A DNA stretch of 64,000 nucleotides from CAWANF01 sp963783355 (GCA_963783355.1 CAWANF010000007.1:186001-250000); one strand, 5' to 3'; positions 50,589-59,052 are shown, numbered from the stretch's first letter. Made by a program: numbers and translations. The notes: a model not told the origin generated them from the sequence alone.

Positions 50589-50604
50589 TTGAAAACGTAT
50601 ATAA
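50589..50604. promoter_or_regulatory. LacI-type operator-like site upstream of susC (weak)
   Basis: TTTGAAAACGTATATA has the central CG and the GAAAACG half of LacI-family operators. The right half is poor. It lies about 60 bp before the susC start. Confidence 0.4.
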
Positions 50605-50744
50605 AAATCGAAATGAATTCCTGGATTCAAACTCTAATCCTCGACACATTTTATTGTTTTCAGCAGAACCTATTAATTCATGCAATACTTACTCATCATC
50701 GTATTGCATAACCGATAAATGTTTACAGATATATGTCTACCTAT

Positions 50745-50762
50745 TATAAAAACGTTTACATT
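50745..50762. promoter_or_regulatory. LacI-type operator-like site upstream of susC
   Basis: The sequence around AAAACGTTTACATT has central CG with a good right half (GTTTACA), matching the palindrome found in front of the lacI gene. About 215 bp upstream of susC. Confidence 0.6.
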
Positions 50763-50833
50763 TATTTATAAATAAACGATGAATACAACAAACCTATAGT
50801 AGACTATATCAACACAAAAGCGATTTTAAAATT

Positions 50834-50849
50834 AAGTAAACGTTTTCAT
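50834..50849. promoter_or_regulatory. LacI-type operator-like site upstream of susC
   Basis: AAGTAAACGTTTTCAT is nearly palindromic (GTAAACG / CGTTTTC) and resembles both the 52783 site and the general LacI-family consensus. It lies between the divergent susC and thioredoxin-fold genes. Confidence 0.65.
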
Positions 50850-51019
50850 AAATAAATGTCAACAAAAAATATTTTTATATATATTCACATTTGGTATCGC
50901 TTTTTATTAAATGAAAATTAGAGCTACATAAACTATAAATAATTAGCTGATATAAGGTTTAAATAATCACACCAGTTATTTTTTTAATTTCTGAACCATA
51001 ACCCGTTAATCCCCCGGTA

Positions 51020-51661
51020 ATGAATAACAAAAATTTCACTTCACTGCTTTTAATCCTTTTTATCTGCAGTTTGTCACAATCGACTTTGGCACAACAAAAT
51101 TTCATTAAAAGACCATATTGGCTGGTTCCGAAAGATTTATGGAGCAAACTTGTAATTAATGGTAATGAGATTGGACCTGATTCTGCTCCCGTTACGGTAG
51201 TGGAATTCAGTGATTTTGAATGTCCTCATTGTGCAAAATTTGAAAAGGTATTGGAAAAATATCGTCGTAAATTTCCGAAACATATAAAAGTTATCCTTCA
51301 TAATTTTCCATTACCACAACACAAATGGGCATTAGATGCTGCTAAAGCGGCTGAAGGAGTGAAGAAATATGGTAATTATGCAAAGTTTGTTTCTCTCCTG
51401 TTTGAAAACCAGGATACGTTTTCTAAACAACCCTGGGACCATTTAGCACAAGAAGCGGGAGTTAAAGATATGAAAGCTTTTCATGCATACATTCAGCAGA
51501 GATCAGTAGAAAAGAAAATCCAAAACGACGTTGGACTCGGTATGATGATTCGATTACAACAAACACCGACAATCATTATCAACCGCATGCTGTATTCCGG
51601 GGGACTCACCTATCAAGAATTTACTCTTGCTGTCAATAAAGCGACCCGTGCCTCAAATTGA
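51020..51661 (+). CDS. Secreted DsbA-like thiol-disulfide protein
   Basis: A 213-residue protein with a signal peptide (about 1-24, ending STLAQQ) and a thioredoxin fold. The active site is CPHC in VVEFSDFECPHCAKFEKVLE. The helical insertion and the cis-proline segment QQTPTIIINRMLYSGG match the DsbA/Thioredoxin_4 family. It is probably a periplasmic oxidase or isomerase. It is transcribed divergently from the broken susC and shares its upstream region, including LacI-like sites, so coregulation is possible. No frameshift is present. Confidence 0.9.
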   Translation: MNNKNFTSLLLILFICSLSQSTLAQQNFIKRPYWLVPKDLWSKLVINGNEIGPDSAPVTVVEFSDFECPHCAKFEKVLEKYRRKFPKHIKVILHNFPLPQHKWALDAAKAAEGVKKYGNYAKFVSLLFENQDTFSKQPWDHLAQEAGVKDMKAFHAYIQQRSVEKKIQNDVGLGMMIRLQQTPTIIINRMLYSGGLTYQEFTLAVNKATRASN

Positions 51662-51686
51662 TGGTAAAATCCGGAATTTACTATAA

Positions 51687-52715
51687 TCATTTTACCCGAG
51701 AACCACAGGATTTCCTGATGATCAGTTCGGGATTTAACATAATATTTACCGTATTACGAGTGGGTTCACTCAAACGCTTAAGCAATAATTCAGCTGCTGT
51801 TACTCCCAATTCGTAACCCGGCTGTTTGACTGCCGTAAGCGGTGGATTCAGAGCCAATGCCCAAGGCATATCATCAAAACCGATGAGAGCAATATCTTCT
51901 GGGATATTAAGTTTCCTGTTATAGATTTCTTCAAGAAATCCCAGTGTCATTAAATTATTTGAGGTAAAAACAGCTGTAGGAGGATTTTTTAATTCCAGTA
52001 AAGTTGCTGCTTTTTTACGTCCGCCAGTCTCCCTCGAATCGGCAAAAACAATCAATTGTTTATCTAAAGCCAAACCAGCCTCTCTCATCGCTTTGCGGTA
52101 TCCTTCAAAACGCTCTGTAGTGGTCGTAAGTCTTGGCAACCCGTTGATAATACCAATTCGTTTATGCCCCAATTCAATCAATCTTTTAACAGCTAAATAA
52201 GCTCCCTGCTCATTATTTATCGTCACTGTATCGAGAATTAACTGCTCCGGATGACGGTCAACACAAACAACAGGATATCCATCCTCTGAAATTTTTTGAA
52301 TTGTCTCATAATTATTCGTAGTTGGTGCGATGATCAGGCCTGAAATTCGTTCCGAAATCATCGTATCCAGATAAAACTTTTCCTTATCCGGTTTTTCATC
52401 TGAATTGCTGACCATAACCGCATTTTTATTTTTATAGGCCACATCTTCAACCCCCCGGGCTATTTCAGTAAAAAAAGGATTCTCCATATCCGCCAAAATC
52501 AGTCCGATAATTAAAGAATCCGTGGATTTCACACGCATTCGGCGAGCAACACGATCGGGACGGTAATCCAGACGTTTTGCTACCCGCAAAACTTTCTTTT
52601 CGGTTTCTTTATTGACATACGACTGTTTGTTAAACACCCTTGAAACAGTAGCAATTGAAACATCAGCTTCCCGAGCTACATCCTGCATGGAGTATTTTTT
52701 ATCTCTTTTCATCAA
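51687..52715 (-). CDS. LacI-family transcriptional regulator of the fructan locus
   Basis: A 342-residue LacI/GalR repressor. The N-terminal helix-turn-helix and hinge read MQDVAREADVSIATVSRVFN and VLRVAKRLDYRPDRVARRMR. A periplasmic-binding-protein-like effector domain follows (LIIGLILADMENPFFTEIAR, then IALIGFDDMPWALALNPPLT and VKQPGYELGVTAAELLL). It lies near the fructan operon, and a perfect operator palindrome lies 68 bp before its start, pointing to autoregulation. A fructose-type inducer is inferred from neighbours. The frame is intact, unlike susC and susD. Confidence 0.92.
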   Translation of the reverse strand: MMKRDKKYSMQDVAREADVSIATVSRVFNKQSYVNKETEKKVLRVAKRLDYRPDRVARRMRVKSTDSLIIGLILADMENPFFTEIARGVEDVAYKNKNAVMVSNSDEKPDKEKFYLDTMISERISGLIIAPTTNNYETIQKISEDGYPVVCVDRHPEQLILDTVTINNEQGAYLAVKRLIELGHKRIGIINGLPRLTTTTERFEGYRKAMREAGLALDKQLIVFADSRETGGRKKAATLLELKNPPTAVFTSNNLMTLGFLEEIYNRKLNIPEDIALIGFDDMPWALALNPPLTAVKQPGYELGVTAAELLLKRLSEPTRNTVNIMLNPELIIRKSCGSRVK

Positions 52716-52782
52716 ATGATCTTCATTTTCTAAAAAAGTTAAAAGAATGAACCAGTATAGTTAAACGAATACAGCAAACAAG

Positions 52783-52798
52783 TTGTAAACGTTTACAA
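52783..52798. promoter_or_regulatory. Perfect LacI-family operator upstream of lacI
   Basis: TTGTAAACGTTTACAA is a perfect 16-bp palindrome with central CG, the classical LacI/GalR operator form. It is 68 bp upstream of the LacI gene and repeats in weaker form before susC. Confidence 0.85.
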
Positions 52799-53184
52799 GA
52801 AAATACGGATTTCAGCTGAAAATTTAGAATAATACATTTCAGTGAATAATTAACAAATAAATATTTTTTTAACTCATTGTATTTCAATACGAAAACTATT
52901 TTGTTTAAAATTAACCTTATTATTTCACTCTGATCATAAAAAACCAGCTAAATCTGACAGATCAATTAAATATTTGATCCTGTTCTTGGATAATACGTGA
53001 AGTTTCGTGAACGGAACTCAGATCCGTGTTTTATTTGGATTAATACTCAATTCAACTTTCAAGGACATCCCTGTTTAATTATCTTCGTTGAAGAAATAGG
53101 ATTGTATCGATATTTACTTTTTACTTCGCCATTATTTTTAAGAAATAATATTTTTGTAGTTCATCCTAAAACAGTAGCCGTGTC
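52799..53184. other. Gene-free stretch between lacI and sulfatase
   Basis: About 385 bp of AT-rich DNA between divergent genes. A 63-codon frame at 52997-53188 has no family features and is not called. It should contain the sulfatase promoter; no second operator was seen. Confidence 0.45.
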
Positions 53185-54744
53185 ATGAATCCTTCAATAA
53201 ACCGCCGCCAATTTTTATCAACGATTGGCGGATTAGCCGCAGCACCGTTTATTCCCGGTTTGAACAGGCAAAAAAGACGGCCGAATATCCTGTTTTTGCT
53301 CATGGACGATATGACGTACAATGCCATCGGCAGCCTGAATAATTCGGAAGTTCATACGCCCAATCTCGATCGATTATACCGGCGGGGCACCTGTTTCACC
53401 CACGCTTTTAACCAGGGTTCGTGGTCGGGAGCGGTATGCCTGCCTTCACGGGCCATGCTCATTACCGGGCTTAATCTCTGGCACGCTCACAAGGCATCGG
53501 ATACGCATTATCGCGATATCCCGCTGATGGGAGAAACTTTAGCGAAACAAGGATATGAAACGTTCTTTACCGGCAAATGGCATTTGGGAGAATCTTCGGC
53601 CCGGCGCAGCGCCCGCCATATCGGACCTCATTCAAACAGTTTCGACCGGGGAATGTTCTTCAGCTCCGGAAACCAATATTTCAGGCCCCATCAGCCTGGC
53701 AAAAAAGACGTTTTGTTTAAAAAATCCTACGTCCTGGATAAAATGGATCCGGCTTGGATAAAAGATCCGAACCGGCCCTGGCATCCTTACGACCGATCGT
53801 TATCCGGACACTGGATCGACAGCAACAAACTGCTGGATCACGAATGGATACGCAAGCACTGTCCGGATGCACAGCACACTTCCGATATCTGGACAGAAGC
53901 AGCCATTGAATTCCTGAATAATCCACCGGGCGGAGGCAAGAAGCCGTGGTTTATGCATGTCGCCTTTTTTTCACCACATGATCCGCGACAAACGCCTAAA
54001 GAATACCTGGAGCGATACCTGGCCGATCGAATTAATGTCCCGCCCAATTTTGTACCGGAATTTCCATTCGACCAGGGTGATCATCATATCCGGGATGAAA
54101 GCTTAGCTCCTTTTCCGCGGTCCCCGCATGATATTCAAATTCATCGTCGCGAATATTATTCAATTATCACATACATCGATCAGCACATCGGGCGCCTTCT
54201 CGACACGCTGGATCAGGCCGGGCAAAGCGACGAAACACTAATCGTTTTCACCTCCGATCACGGCCTTTCTGTTGGTCAGCATGGGCTTATGGGCAAACAA
54301 AACCTATTCGATCATTCCACTCGTGTTCCGCTCATCATGGCCGGACCGGGAATCCCTGCCGGGCATACCGTCGACCATATGGTCTATCACAGCGGAATCT
54401 TTCCGACCCTTTGTGATCTCCTCGATTTGCCTGTCCCTCAAACGGTGGAAAAAGAGAGCTTCGCCGACCTGGCCACCGGGCAATCACGATCAACGGAACC
54501 GGAACCGATCTATGGGGCCTACAAAAACTTCCAGCGATCCATCCGGACCGAGCGATATAAGCTCATCGAATATCGCGTTAACGGGGAAAAACATACGCAG
54601 TTATTTGATTTGAAAGACAATCCCCGGGAGATACTTACAAAGGATCTTGCTGAAGAACCCTCTCATAACCAAATCAAAAAAGAGTTGCGAAAACAGTTGC
54701 GTGATCTTCAGAAAAAGTTCGATGATCCGATGGGGTTGTTATAA
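53185..54744 (+). CDS. Sulfatase (S1 family) with Tat-type signal
   Basis: A 519-residue arylsulfatase-family enzyme. The N-terminus NRRQFLSTIGGLAAAPF is a twin-arginine signal. The formylglycine motif CxPxR is CLPSRAMLITG, so the cysteine would need FGE-type maturation. Other family blocks are RPNILFLLMDDMTYNAIGSL, YETFFTGKWHLGE, FTSDHGLSVGQHGLMGKQ and the metal-ligand Asp-His pair in TSDHG. It probably releases sulfate from sulfated glycans, but the exact substrate is not predictable. No neighbouring anaerobic maturase was seen in the window. Confidence 0.92.
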   Translation: MNPSINRRQFLSTIGGLAAAPFIPGLNRQKRRPNILFLLMDDMTYNAIGSLNNSEVHTPNLDRLYRRGTCFTHAFNQGSWSGAVCLPSRAMLITGLNLWHAHKASDTHYRDIPLMGETLAKQGYETFFTGKWHLGESSARRSARHIGPHSNSFDRGMFFSSGNQYFRPHQPGKKDVLFKKSYVLDKMDPAWIKDPNRPWHPYDRSLSGHWIDSNKLLDHEWIRKHCPDAQHTSDIWTEAAIEFLNNPPGGGKKPWFMHVAFFSPHDPRQTPKEYLERYLADRINVPPNFVPEFPFDQGDHHIRDESLAPFPRSPHDIQIHRREYYSIITYIDQHIGRLLDTLDQAGQSDETLIVFTSDHGLSVGQHGLMGKQNLFDHSTRVPLIMAGPGIPAGHTVDHMVYHSGIFPTLCDLLDLPVPQTVEKESFADLATGQSRSTEPEPIYGAYKNFQRSIRTERYKLIEYRVNGEKHTQLFDLKDNPREILTKDLAEEPSHNQIKKELRKQLRDLQKKFDDPMGLL

Positions 54745-54882
54745 ATATTTGGGGAAGGGAATGGGATAATTAGGTAAGTGGTTCATACATCATCTGGTTT
54801 ATTAATCCGGCTAATCGTGCTAAAAAGAGCAATTTTATTAAAGAGTTAAACAAGCCTTGCTGTAATTACTTATTTAAATTAT

Positions 54883-54909
54883 GTTAGACGGGACAATTAA
54901 ATGTTAGGC
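54883..54909. promoter_or_regulatory. Two GTTRRRY core-site-like motifs before the first cassette-like gene
   Basis: GTTAGAC (54883-54889) and GTTAGGC (54903-54909) match the integron core-site consensus GTTRRRY and lie 26-52 bp before the ATG at 54935, where a cassette junction would fall. Short motifs like this also occur by chance. Confidence 0.35.
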
Positions 54910-54934
54910 ATTTTCCTCTAAATCTTACATCAAA

Positions 54935-55807
54935 ATGATTATTACTAATTTTGAAGAACTGTCATTTGATTATGATAAAGTTCCAACTACTGAAGAATTA
55001 AAAAAAATTGTAAACGAATCGATAGAAGAATCTCAAAGTATAAGAAGAGAAGCCAAAAGAATTAAAAACTGCGAAACAACTAATTTTATTTGTTATGCCA
55101 TTGAAGACTTAGAATACCTGCTTCAATTTTTTTCTGCAAATTCATATGTTTTTTTAAATGAATTGGCCATAACGAGGAGAAAATTCTTAGAAATATATAT
55201 TGATTTAATGTGGGTTTATAATATCTATTTGGACGATAATAATATAGCAGAAGAACTATGTAAAAGATTTTATCAGATTGGGGCAAATGATCTTATAACT
55301 ATTCAATCTAGAAATAAAATTAATCGCAAAGATATCTACTTGGGAAATGAGAATCTTATTAATGAGCGTATTCAAAATTTAGAAATGGTAAAAAAAATTA
55401 ATCTCATAGAATTAGATCCAACAAATGGGAAACATAAAAATTCAAAATTATTTAAAAAGGATTGGAGAGCTCATCCCAAATTATTTGCTCAATCAAAAAA
55501 AATGAAAAATTCGATTTTAAATACTCGAGATAGAATAAAAATGATAAATATCTTCATTAAAGATCATTTTAATATTAAAAACCCACCTTTTCTCGTGGAT
55601 TATGATAGATTAAATCAGATAACTCATTGGACTCCTTTTGGACTTAGAATTATGTCTGATGATAACAAAAAGATAATTTATAGTAGAGAATTAAATATTG
55701 TGTTAGGTTATTTGCATGATACACTAAATTTGATTTTTGAGTATTTAAATAAAGAAATACCGAAATCGCTGGCAATTATAAGACAAAAATTTATTTGGGC
55801 TTCATAG
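54935..55807 (+). CDS. Hypothetical protein, possibly DUF5677-like
   Basis: A 290-residue, mostly helical, Lys/Asn/Ile-rich soluble protein, strikingly more AT-rich than the sulfatase before it, suggesting a different origin. The segment YDRLNQITHWTPFGL resembles the DUF5677 pattern in which a Tyr/His pair is followed by a Thr/Pro turn. The helical region around 60-110 (IEDLEYLLQFFSANSYVFLN) is compatible with an all-helical HEPN-like fold. The match is weak. It occupies the first position of the cassette-like region and has one attC-like repeat immediately after it. Confidence 0.6.
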   Translation: MIITNFEELSFDYDKVPTTEELKKIVNESIEESQSIRREAKRIKNCETTNFICYAIEDLEYLLQFFSANSYVFLNELAITRRKFLEIYIDLMWVYNIYLDDNNIAEELCKRFYQIGANDLITIQSRNKINRKDIYLGNENLINERIQNLEMVKKINLIELDPTNGKHKNSKLFKKDWRAHPKLFAQSKKMKNSILNTRDRIKMINIFIKDHFNIKNPPFLVDYDRLNQITHWTPFGLRIMSDDNKKIIYSRELNIVLGYLHDTLNLIFEYLNKEIPKSLAIIRQKFIWAS

Positions 55808-55810
55808 TAT

Positions 55811-55929
55811 GGCTAACAAGAGTTTTAAGGGGGCGTTTTTCGCTTAGCCTTTGCCCGTTTCCATCCAGTTTTTCGTTTTACCAACTAAATTAAAGTTCAA
55901 AGACACCCTTAAACGCAGGGTCGTTTGGT
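55811..55929. repeat. attC-like intergenic repeat, copy A
   Basis: A 119-bp element from GGCTAAC to GTTTGGT. The left arm GTTTTAAGGGGGCGTTT pairs with the right arm AAAGACACCCTTAAAC with few mismatches. The middle TTTTTCGTTTTACCAACTAA matches the other copies. The layout (TAAC end, two complementary arms, GTT end) is that of integron attC sites. Confidence 0.55.
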
Positions 55930-55946
55930 AAACAACGAGCTATGCC

Positions 55947-56336
55947 TTAATCCCGTTTAATAGTATTTTTTTTAATAAACATGGTTAACTCCTCCTTCTC
56001 TATTTTACCTCTTGCCAAATCCATAACTAAAGCGTAAAGGCTTTTTTTGTCCGCTATCAATCGATATCCGTTTACGTAAAGAAAGGTGTACATGGCCACC
56101 AGAGACATTCGTTTATTCCCATCAACAAATGGATGGTTTTTACATATATGGAAACCATAAGCCGCAGTCATTTCAAAAATAGTTTCATGAACATATTTCC
56201 CATCAAAACTTGCCTGTGGCTGGGCTAAGGCAGATTCTAATAAACCTTCATCCCGAATTCCGTGTGAACCACCATGAGTAGTAATCTGATCATCAAGAAA
56301 AGCTAAAATGATCTCCTTGCTTAGGAATTTGATCAT
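55947..56336 (-). CDS. Doc/Fic-family toxin (death-on-curing type)
   Basis: A 129-residue Fic-fold protein. The Fic motif is HPFVDGNKR (the Doc-type GNK variant), preceded by the N-terminal Doc pattern starting ILAFLDDQITTHGGSHGIRD. Doc toxins phosphorylate EF-Tu; other Fic proteins AMPylate targets. The Lys in GNKR suggests the Doc reaction. Its start codon overlaps the stop of the AbrB-type partner (ATGA), forming a toxin-antitoxin operon. Confidence 0.9.
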   Translation of the reverse strand: MIKFLSKEIILAFLDDQITTHGGSHGIRDEGLLESALAQPQASFDGKYVHETIFEMTAAYGFHICKNHPFVDGNKRMSLVAMYTFLYVNGYRLIADKKSLYALVMDLARGKIEKEELTMFIKKNTIKRD

Positions 56337-56554
56337 TTTGCCAGTTCTTTCAGCACTTCCTTATAATCGAGGTTCGCATGACGATAGGCTTCTGCCCATT
56401 CTTCAAAATCCGGATCCACAGGTTTTAACTCTAAATTAGAACCTTTTCTTTGTATGGTAACTTTATCACCACTTTTAAGATGAAGTTCATCAATGATTTG
56501 TTTGGGAAGAGTAACTCCCAGGCTATTTCCTATTTTCCTAATCTTGGTTTCCAT
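56333..56554 (-). CDS. AbrB/MazE-type antitoxin, partner of Doc
   Basis: A 73-residue SpoVT/AbrB DNA-binding protein: METKIRKIGNSLGVTLPKQI and the following IDELHLKSGDKVTIQRKG form the swapped-hairpin barrel, and the C-terminal tail (DPDFEEWAEAYRHANLDYKE) is the likely toxin-neutralising part. It is the first gene of a two-gene operon with the Doc-family toxin (4-bp overlap). Such operons usually repress their own promoter. Confidence 0.9.
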   Translation of the reverse strand: METKIRKIGNSLGVTLPKQIIDELHLKSGDKVTIQRKGSNLELKPVDPDFEEWAEAYRHANLDYKEVLKELAK

Positions 56555-56623
56555 AACATATAGTTTTTAATGTTATAACAATGTTATTATTTATTTATTA
56601 TATGTACAAGGTGAAAATTTTGC

Positions 56624-56758
56624 AAATAACATCATTCACCTTACCGGCGCATAAAGGATACGTTTTCCGTTCTTCCTTTTCACCATCCCGTTCTTATTTC
56701 TCGTTTTGTCTGCTAAATTATAGTTCGAAAACACCCAATGTGCGCGGGGCTGTTATAC
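56624..56758. repeat. attC-like intergenic repeat, copy B
   Basis: From AAATAAC to GTTATAC. Arms CGCATAAAGGATACGTTTTC and GAAAACACCCAATGTGCG pair imperfectly. It shares a 43-bp stretch (56678-56720) with copy C (57420-57462) with one mismatch. An overlapping small frame (56581-56820) is not considered a gene. Confidence 0.55.
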
Positions 56759-56812
56759 CCACAAATTACCTATCCCAAATAATTGACAGCTCTGTCCGTT
56801 TTTATGTAGATT

Positions 56813-57076
56813 ATGATTAATAACAAATCAATCTTTTTAACTATGGTTTCGAATTTCAAAGAAATAGAAAATTCCGCTCTTAAATTAGATGAAAGGCATC
56901 GTGCGGAACTGGCTAAACGATTGCTTCTGAGCTTGGAAGATCAGATAGATATTGATATTGAAAAAGCATGGGTCGATGAAATCAATCGTAGAAGAAAAGA
57001 AGTGGAATCCGGTCAGGTAATCCTTATTCCTTCTGAACAAGTCCTCGAAAAAGCCCGAAATATTCTTAAAAAGTGA
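56813..57076 (+). CDS. Addiction-module antitoxin component (TIGR02574-like)
   Basis: An 87-residue antitoxin-type protein. The conserved core is ALKLDERHRAELAKRLLLSL and the following WVDEINRRRKEVESGQV, ending IPSEQVLEKARNIL, the pattern of putative addiction-module components paired with RelE/ParE toxins. Translation may begin at Met11 (56843). Its stop overlaps the start of the toxin gene (GTGA). Confidence 0.88.
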   Translation: MINNKSIFLTMVSNFKEIENSALKLDERHRAELAKRLLLSLEDQIDIDIEKAWVDEINRRRKEVESGQVILIPSEQVLEKARNILKK

Positions 57077-57363
57077 GGGTCTCTTTTCATCCCGAAGCAG
57101 AACAAGAACTGCTTCATTCCATCAACTATTACGAAAACAAATCTACCGGCCTGGGTAGTGAATTTCTAATTGAAGTTGAAAAAACCTTAGATCTGATTAG
57201 ATCATTTCCAGATTTAGGATCACCCTTTGTTAATACTGATCGCAGAATGTTATTAAACCGATTTTCGTATTGTATTATTTATTCGATTCAAGATGAACGC
57301 ATTTTGATTTATGCATTCATGCATCTGCATCGAAAACCGGGTTATTGGCAATCTCGCAAGTAA
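57073..57363 (+). CDS. RelE/ParE-family toxin
   Basis: A 96-residue toxin with the GTG start in GTGA overlap with the antitoxin. It begins RVSFHPEAEQELLHSINYYE, has FLIEVEKTLDLIRSFPDLGS and ends YAFMHLHRKPGYWQSR, the ParE/RelE fold; the ENKSTGLG region after helix 1 and the HRKPGYW C-terminus are typical. Whether it acts on gyrase (ParE) or mRNA (RelE) is not resolved. Confidence 0.9.
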   Translation: MRVSFHPEAEQELLHSINYYENKSTGLGSEFLIEVEKTLDLIRSFPDLGSPFVNTDRRMLLNRFSYCIIYSIQDERILIYAFMHLHRKPGYWQSRK

Positions 57364-57390
57364 TCTTTGGAGATACATATTAAAAAGTAA

Positions 57391-57499
57391 ATTCCCATCA
57401 ACCATTTTTCACCAGGCCCTTTCACCATCCCGTTCTTATTTCTCGTATTGTCTGCTAAATTACAAATCAAAAACGTCCCATAAGCGCGGAGCCAATAGG
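57391..57499. repeat. attC-like intergenic repeat, copy C
   Basis: Shares TTTCACCATCCCGTTCTTAT and the flanking bases with copy B (43 bp, one mismatch) and ends with the GCGCGG-type arm. The outer ends are less clear than in copies A, D and E. Confidence 0.5.
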
Positions 57500-57611
57500 C
57501 AGTTTGTAGTTTGAGCATAACGGTGCGGGCTTCTCTTCATTTAACCTCAATCAGGACAGTGAACTCCTATTGCTTCGGGGAGGCGCGTTGATTTGAATAA
57601 TAAACTAAACC

Positions 57612-58433
57612 ATGAATCTATGTTCGAAGGAGACAAAATTGAACGGCTGGAACTCAGCATTCTGTAAAACAAACGGTATTACCATACACTACACAAGAAC
57701 AGGGGGAAACAAACCGCCTTTAATTCTGTTGCATGGATTAATGACGAATGGTTTGTGCTGGACAGATTTGGCACGGACTCTGGAAAAAGAATATGATGTG
57801 ATCATGCCCGATGCCAGGGGACATGGCCAGTCGAGCGTACCTGACTATGGATACCATTACGAAGACCATGCCGACGATGTTGCCGGCTTGATACGTACCC
57901 TGGGCCTTCCGCCTCCGTTCCTGCTCGGACATTCTATGGGGGGAATGACGGCAGCCGTGGTGGCAAGCCTTAAACCCAATCTGCTCCGCGGCCTGATCTT
58001 AGCCGATCCAACATTCCTGAGCTCTAAAGTACAGCGCGAGGTCTATGTTAGCGACGTAGCTGAGCAACATCGAAAAAGGCTCGATATGTCTTTTGATGAA
58101 TTGGTGGCAAAAGCACGGGACAGGCATCCCGATCGATCATTGGAAACGCTTGAGCTTTTCGCCCGGGCTCGACTTCAAACCAGCATGGCTGCTTTTGATA
58201 TCCTTACACCACCGAACCCCGATTATACACAGTTAGTAACCAATATTGACGTTCCGGCTCTTTTCGTATTTGGTGATAAAGGTGTAGTTTCGCCTGATGT
58301 TGCCCAAGAACTGCAGCGTCTTAATCCGGGATTTCAGATAGAACAAATCCGGGAAGCGGGACATGCGCTCCACTTAGATCAACCGAAACGCTTTGCGGCG
58401 GTCGTCAAATCCTTCTTACATTCCACTGGCTGA
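57612..58433 (+). CDS. Alpha/beta hydrolase
   Basis: A 273-residue hydrolase. Oxyanion HGLMTNG, nucleophile elbow GHSMGGMTAAV (Ser near 109), acid Asp in ALFVFGDKG and His in REAGHALHLDQP are present. It resembles haloperoxidase- or esterase-type enzymes. The first 20 residues are not typical; a start nearer Met1 cannot be excluded. Distinct from the hydrolase at 18994. It lies in the cassette-like region, on the plus strand, and has no obvious partner. Confidence 0.88.
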   Translation: MNLCSKETKLNGWNSAFCKTNGITIHYTRTGGNKPPLILLHGLMTNGLCWTDLARTLEKEYDVIMPDARGHGQSSVPDYGYHYEDHADDVAGLIRTLGLPPPFLLGHSMGGMTAAVVASLKPNLLRGLILADPTFLSSKVQREVYVSDVAEQHRKRLDMSFDELVAKARDRHPDRSLETLELFARARLQTSMAAFDILTPPNPDYTQLVTNIDVPALFVFGDKGVVSPDVAQELQRLNPGFQIEQIREAGHALHLDQPKRFAAVVKSFLHSTG

Positions 58434-58698
58434 GTAGCAGGGTAATAAATCTGCGTCATTCCTCATTGTAGGCTTCGCTTGTTTTTTTAAAAAAAACCAG
58501 GTTGTAATAATTACTTGCTTTTTCCACATTTAGCAGTAGCTTAGTGCCTGGCCAGTATACACATAGCAAAATTATTACGTGGGTACGTACGCCATGTCGT
58601 TAAGTAGTCAGTATTCAAAATACGGTAATATTATTAGTCCTGATTTCACTGACTGAGCAAATAAAATCAAATCATTAACTCAAATAGGAGAAATAAAG

Positions 58699-59052
58699 AT
58701 GTCAAATAGTCTCAAAGGCAAAAAATTGTATGTTTATATTGAAACTCCCGGTTCTCAGCAGGTTATTACATTCGGTAATGATACGAAAGGAACAGTTGAA
58801 TACGGTATGATGTCAACTAATATTACCTGGGCCGAGTCCTGGAATGGTGATAGTTGTTACCTTTGGGTCGTGTTTGATGAACAAATACAAGATAGTATAA
58901 TTAGGATATGGGGAATTGAATTGACATCTGAAGGTAATACAATCAGCGGCAAAGGAATGTCTGCGTTTGGCAATGCCTCGCCACAAGATTTATCCAATAC
59001 TACATTTATGAATGATAATTTGAAAATAAGTTCAAGCCCATTCCCAATGTGA
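58699..59052 (+). CDS. Hypothetical protein, 117 residues
   Basis: I do not recognise a family. It is a small beta-rich protein without signal peptide or membrane helix; MSNSLKGKKLYVYIETPGSQ is followed by several short strands rich in Ser, Thr and Trp. A good AGGAGA-like site lies 5-11 bp before the ATG, supporting real translation. The 57-bp attC-like hairpin after it suggests a single-gene cassette. Confidence 0.6.
   Translation: MSNSLKGKKLYVYIETPGSQQVITFGNDTKGTVEYGMMSTNITWAESWNGDSCYLWVVFDEQIQDSIIRIWGIELTSEGNTISGKGMSAFGNASPQDLSNTTFMNDNLKISSSPFPM

Noticed and set aside
51663..51696. GGTAAAAT/ATTTTACC inverted repeat between the convergent DsbA-like and lacI genes
   Set aside because: Long 18-nt loop, weak A/T stem and overlap with the lacI 3' end; too weak to call a terminator.
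56581..56820. 79-codon plus-strand frame
   Set aside because: It runs through repeat copy B, whose sequence recurs between other genes.
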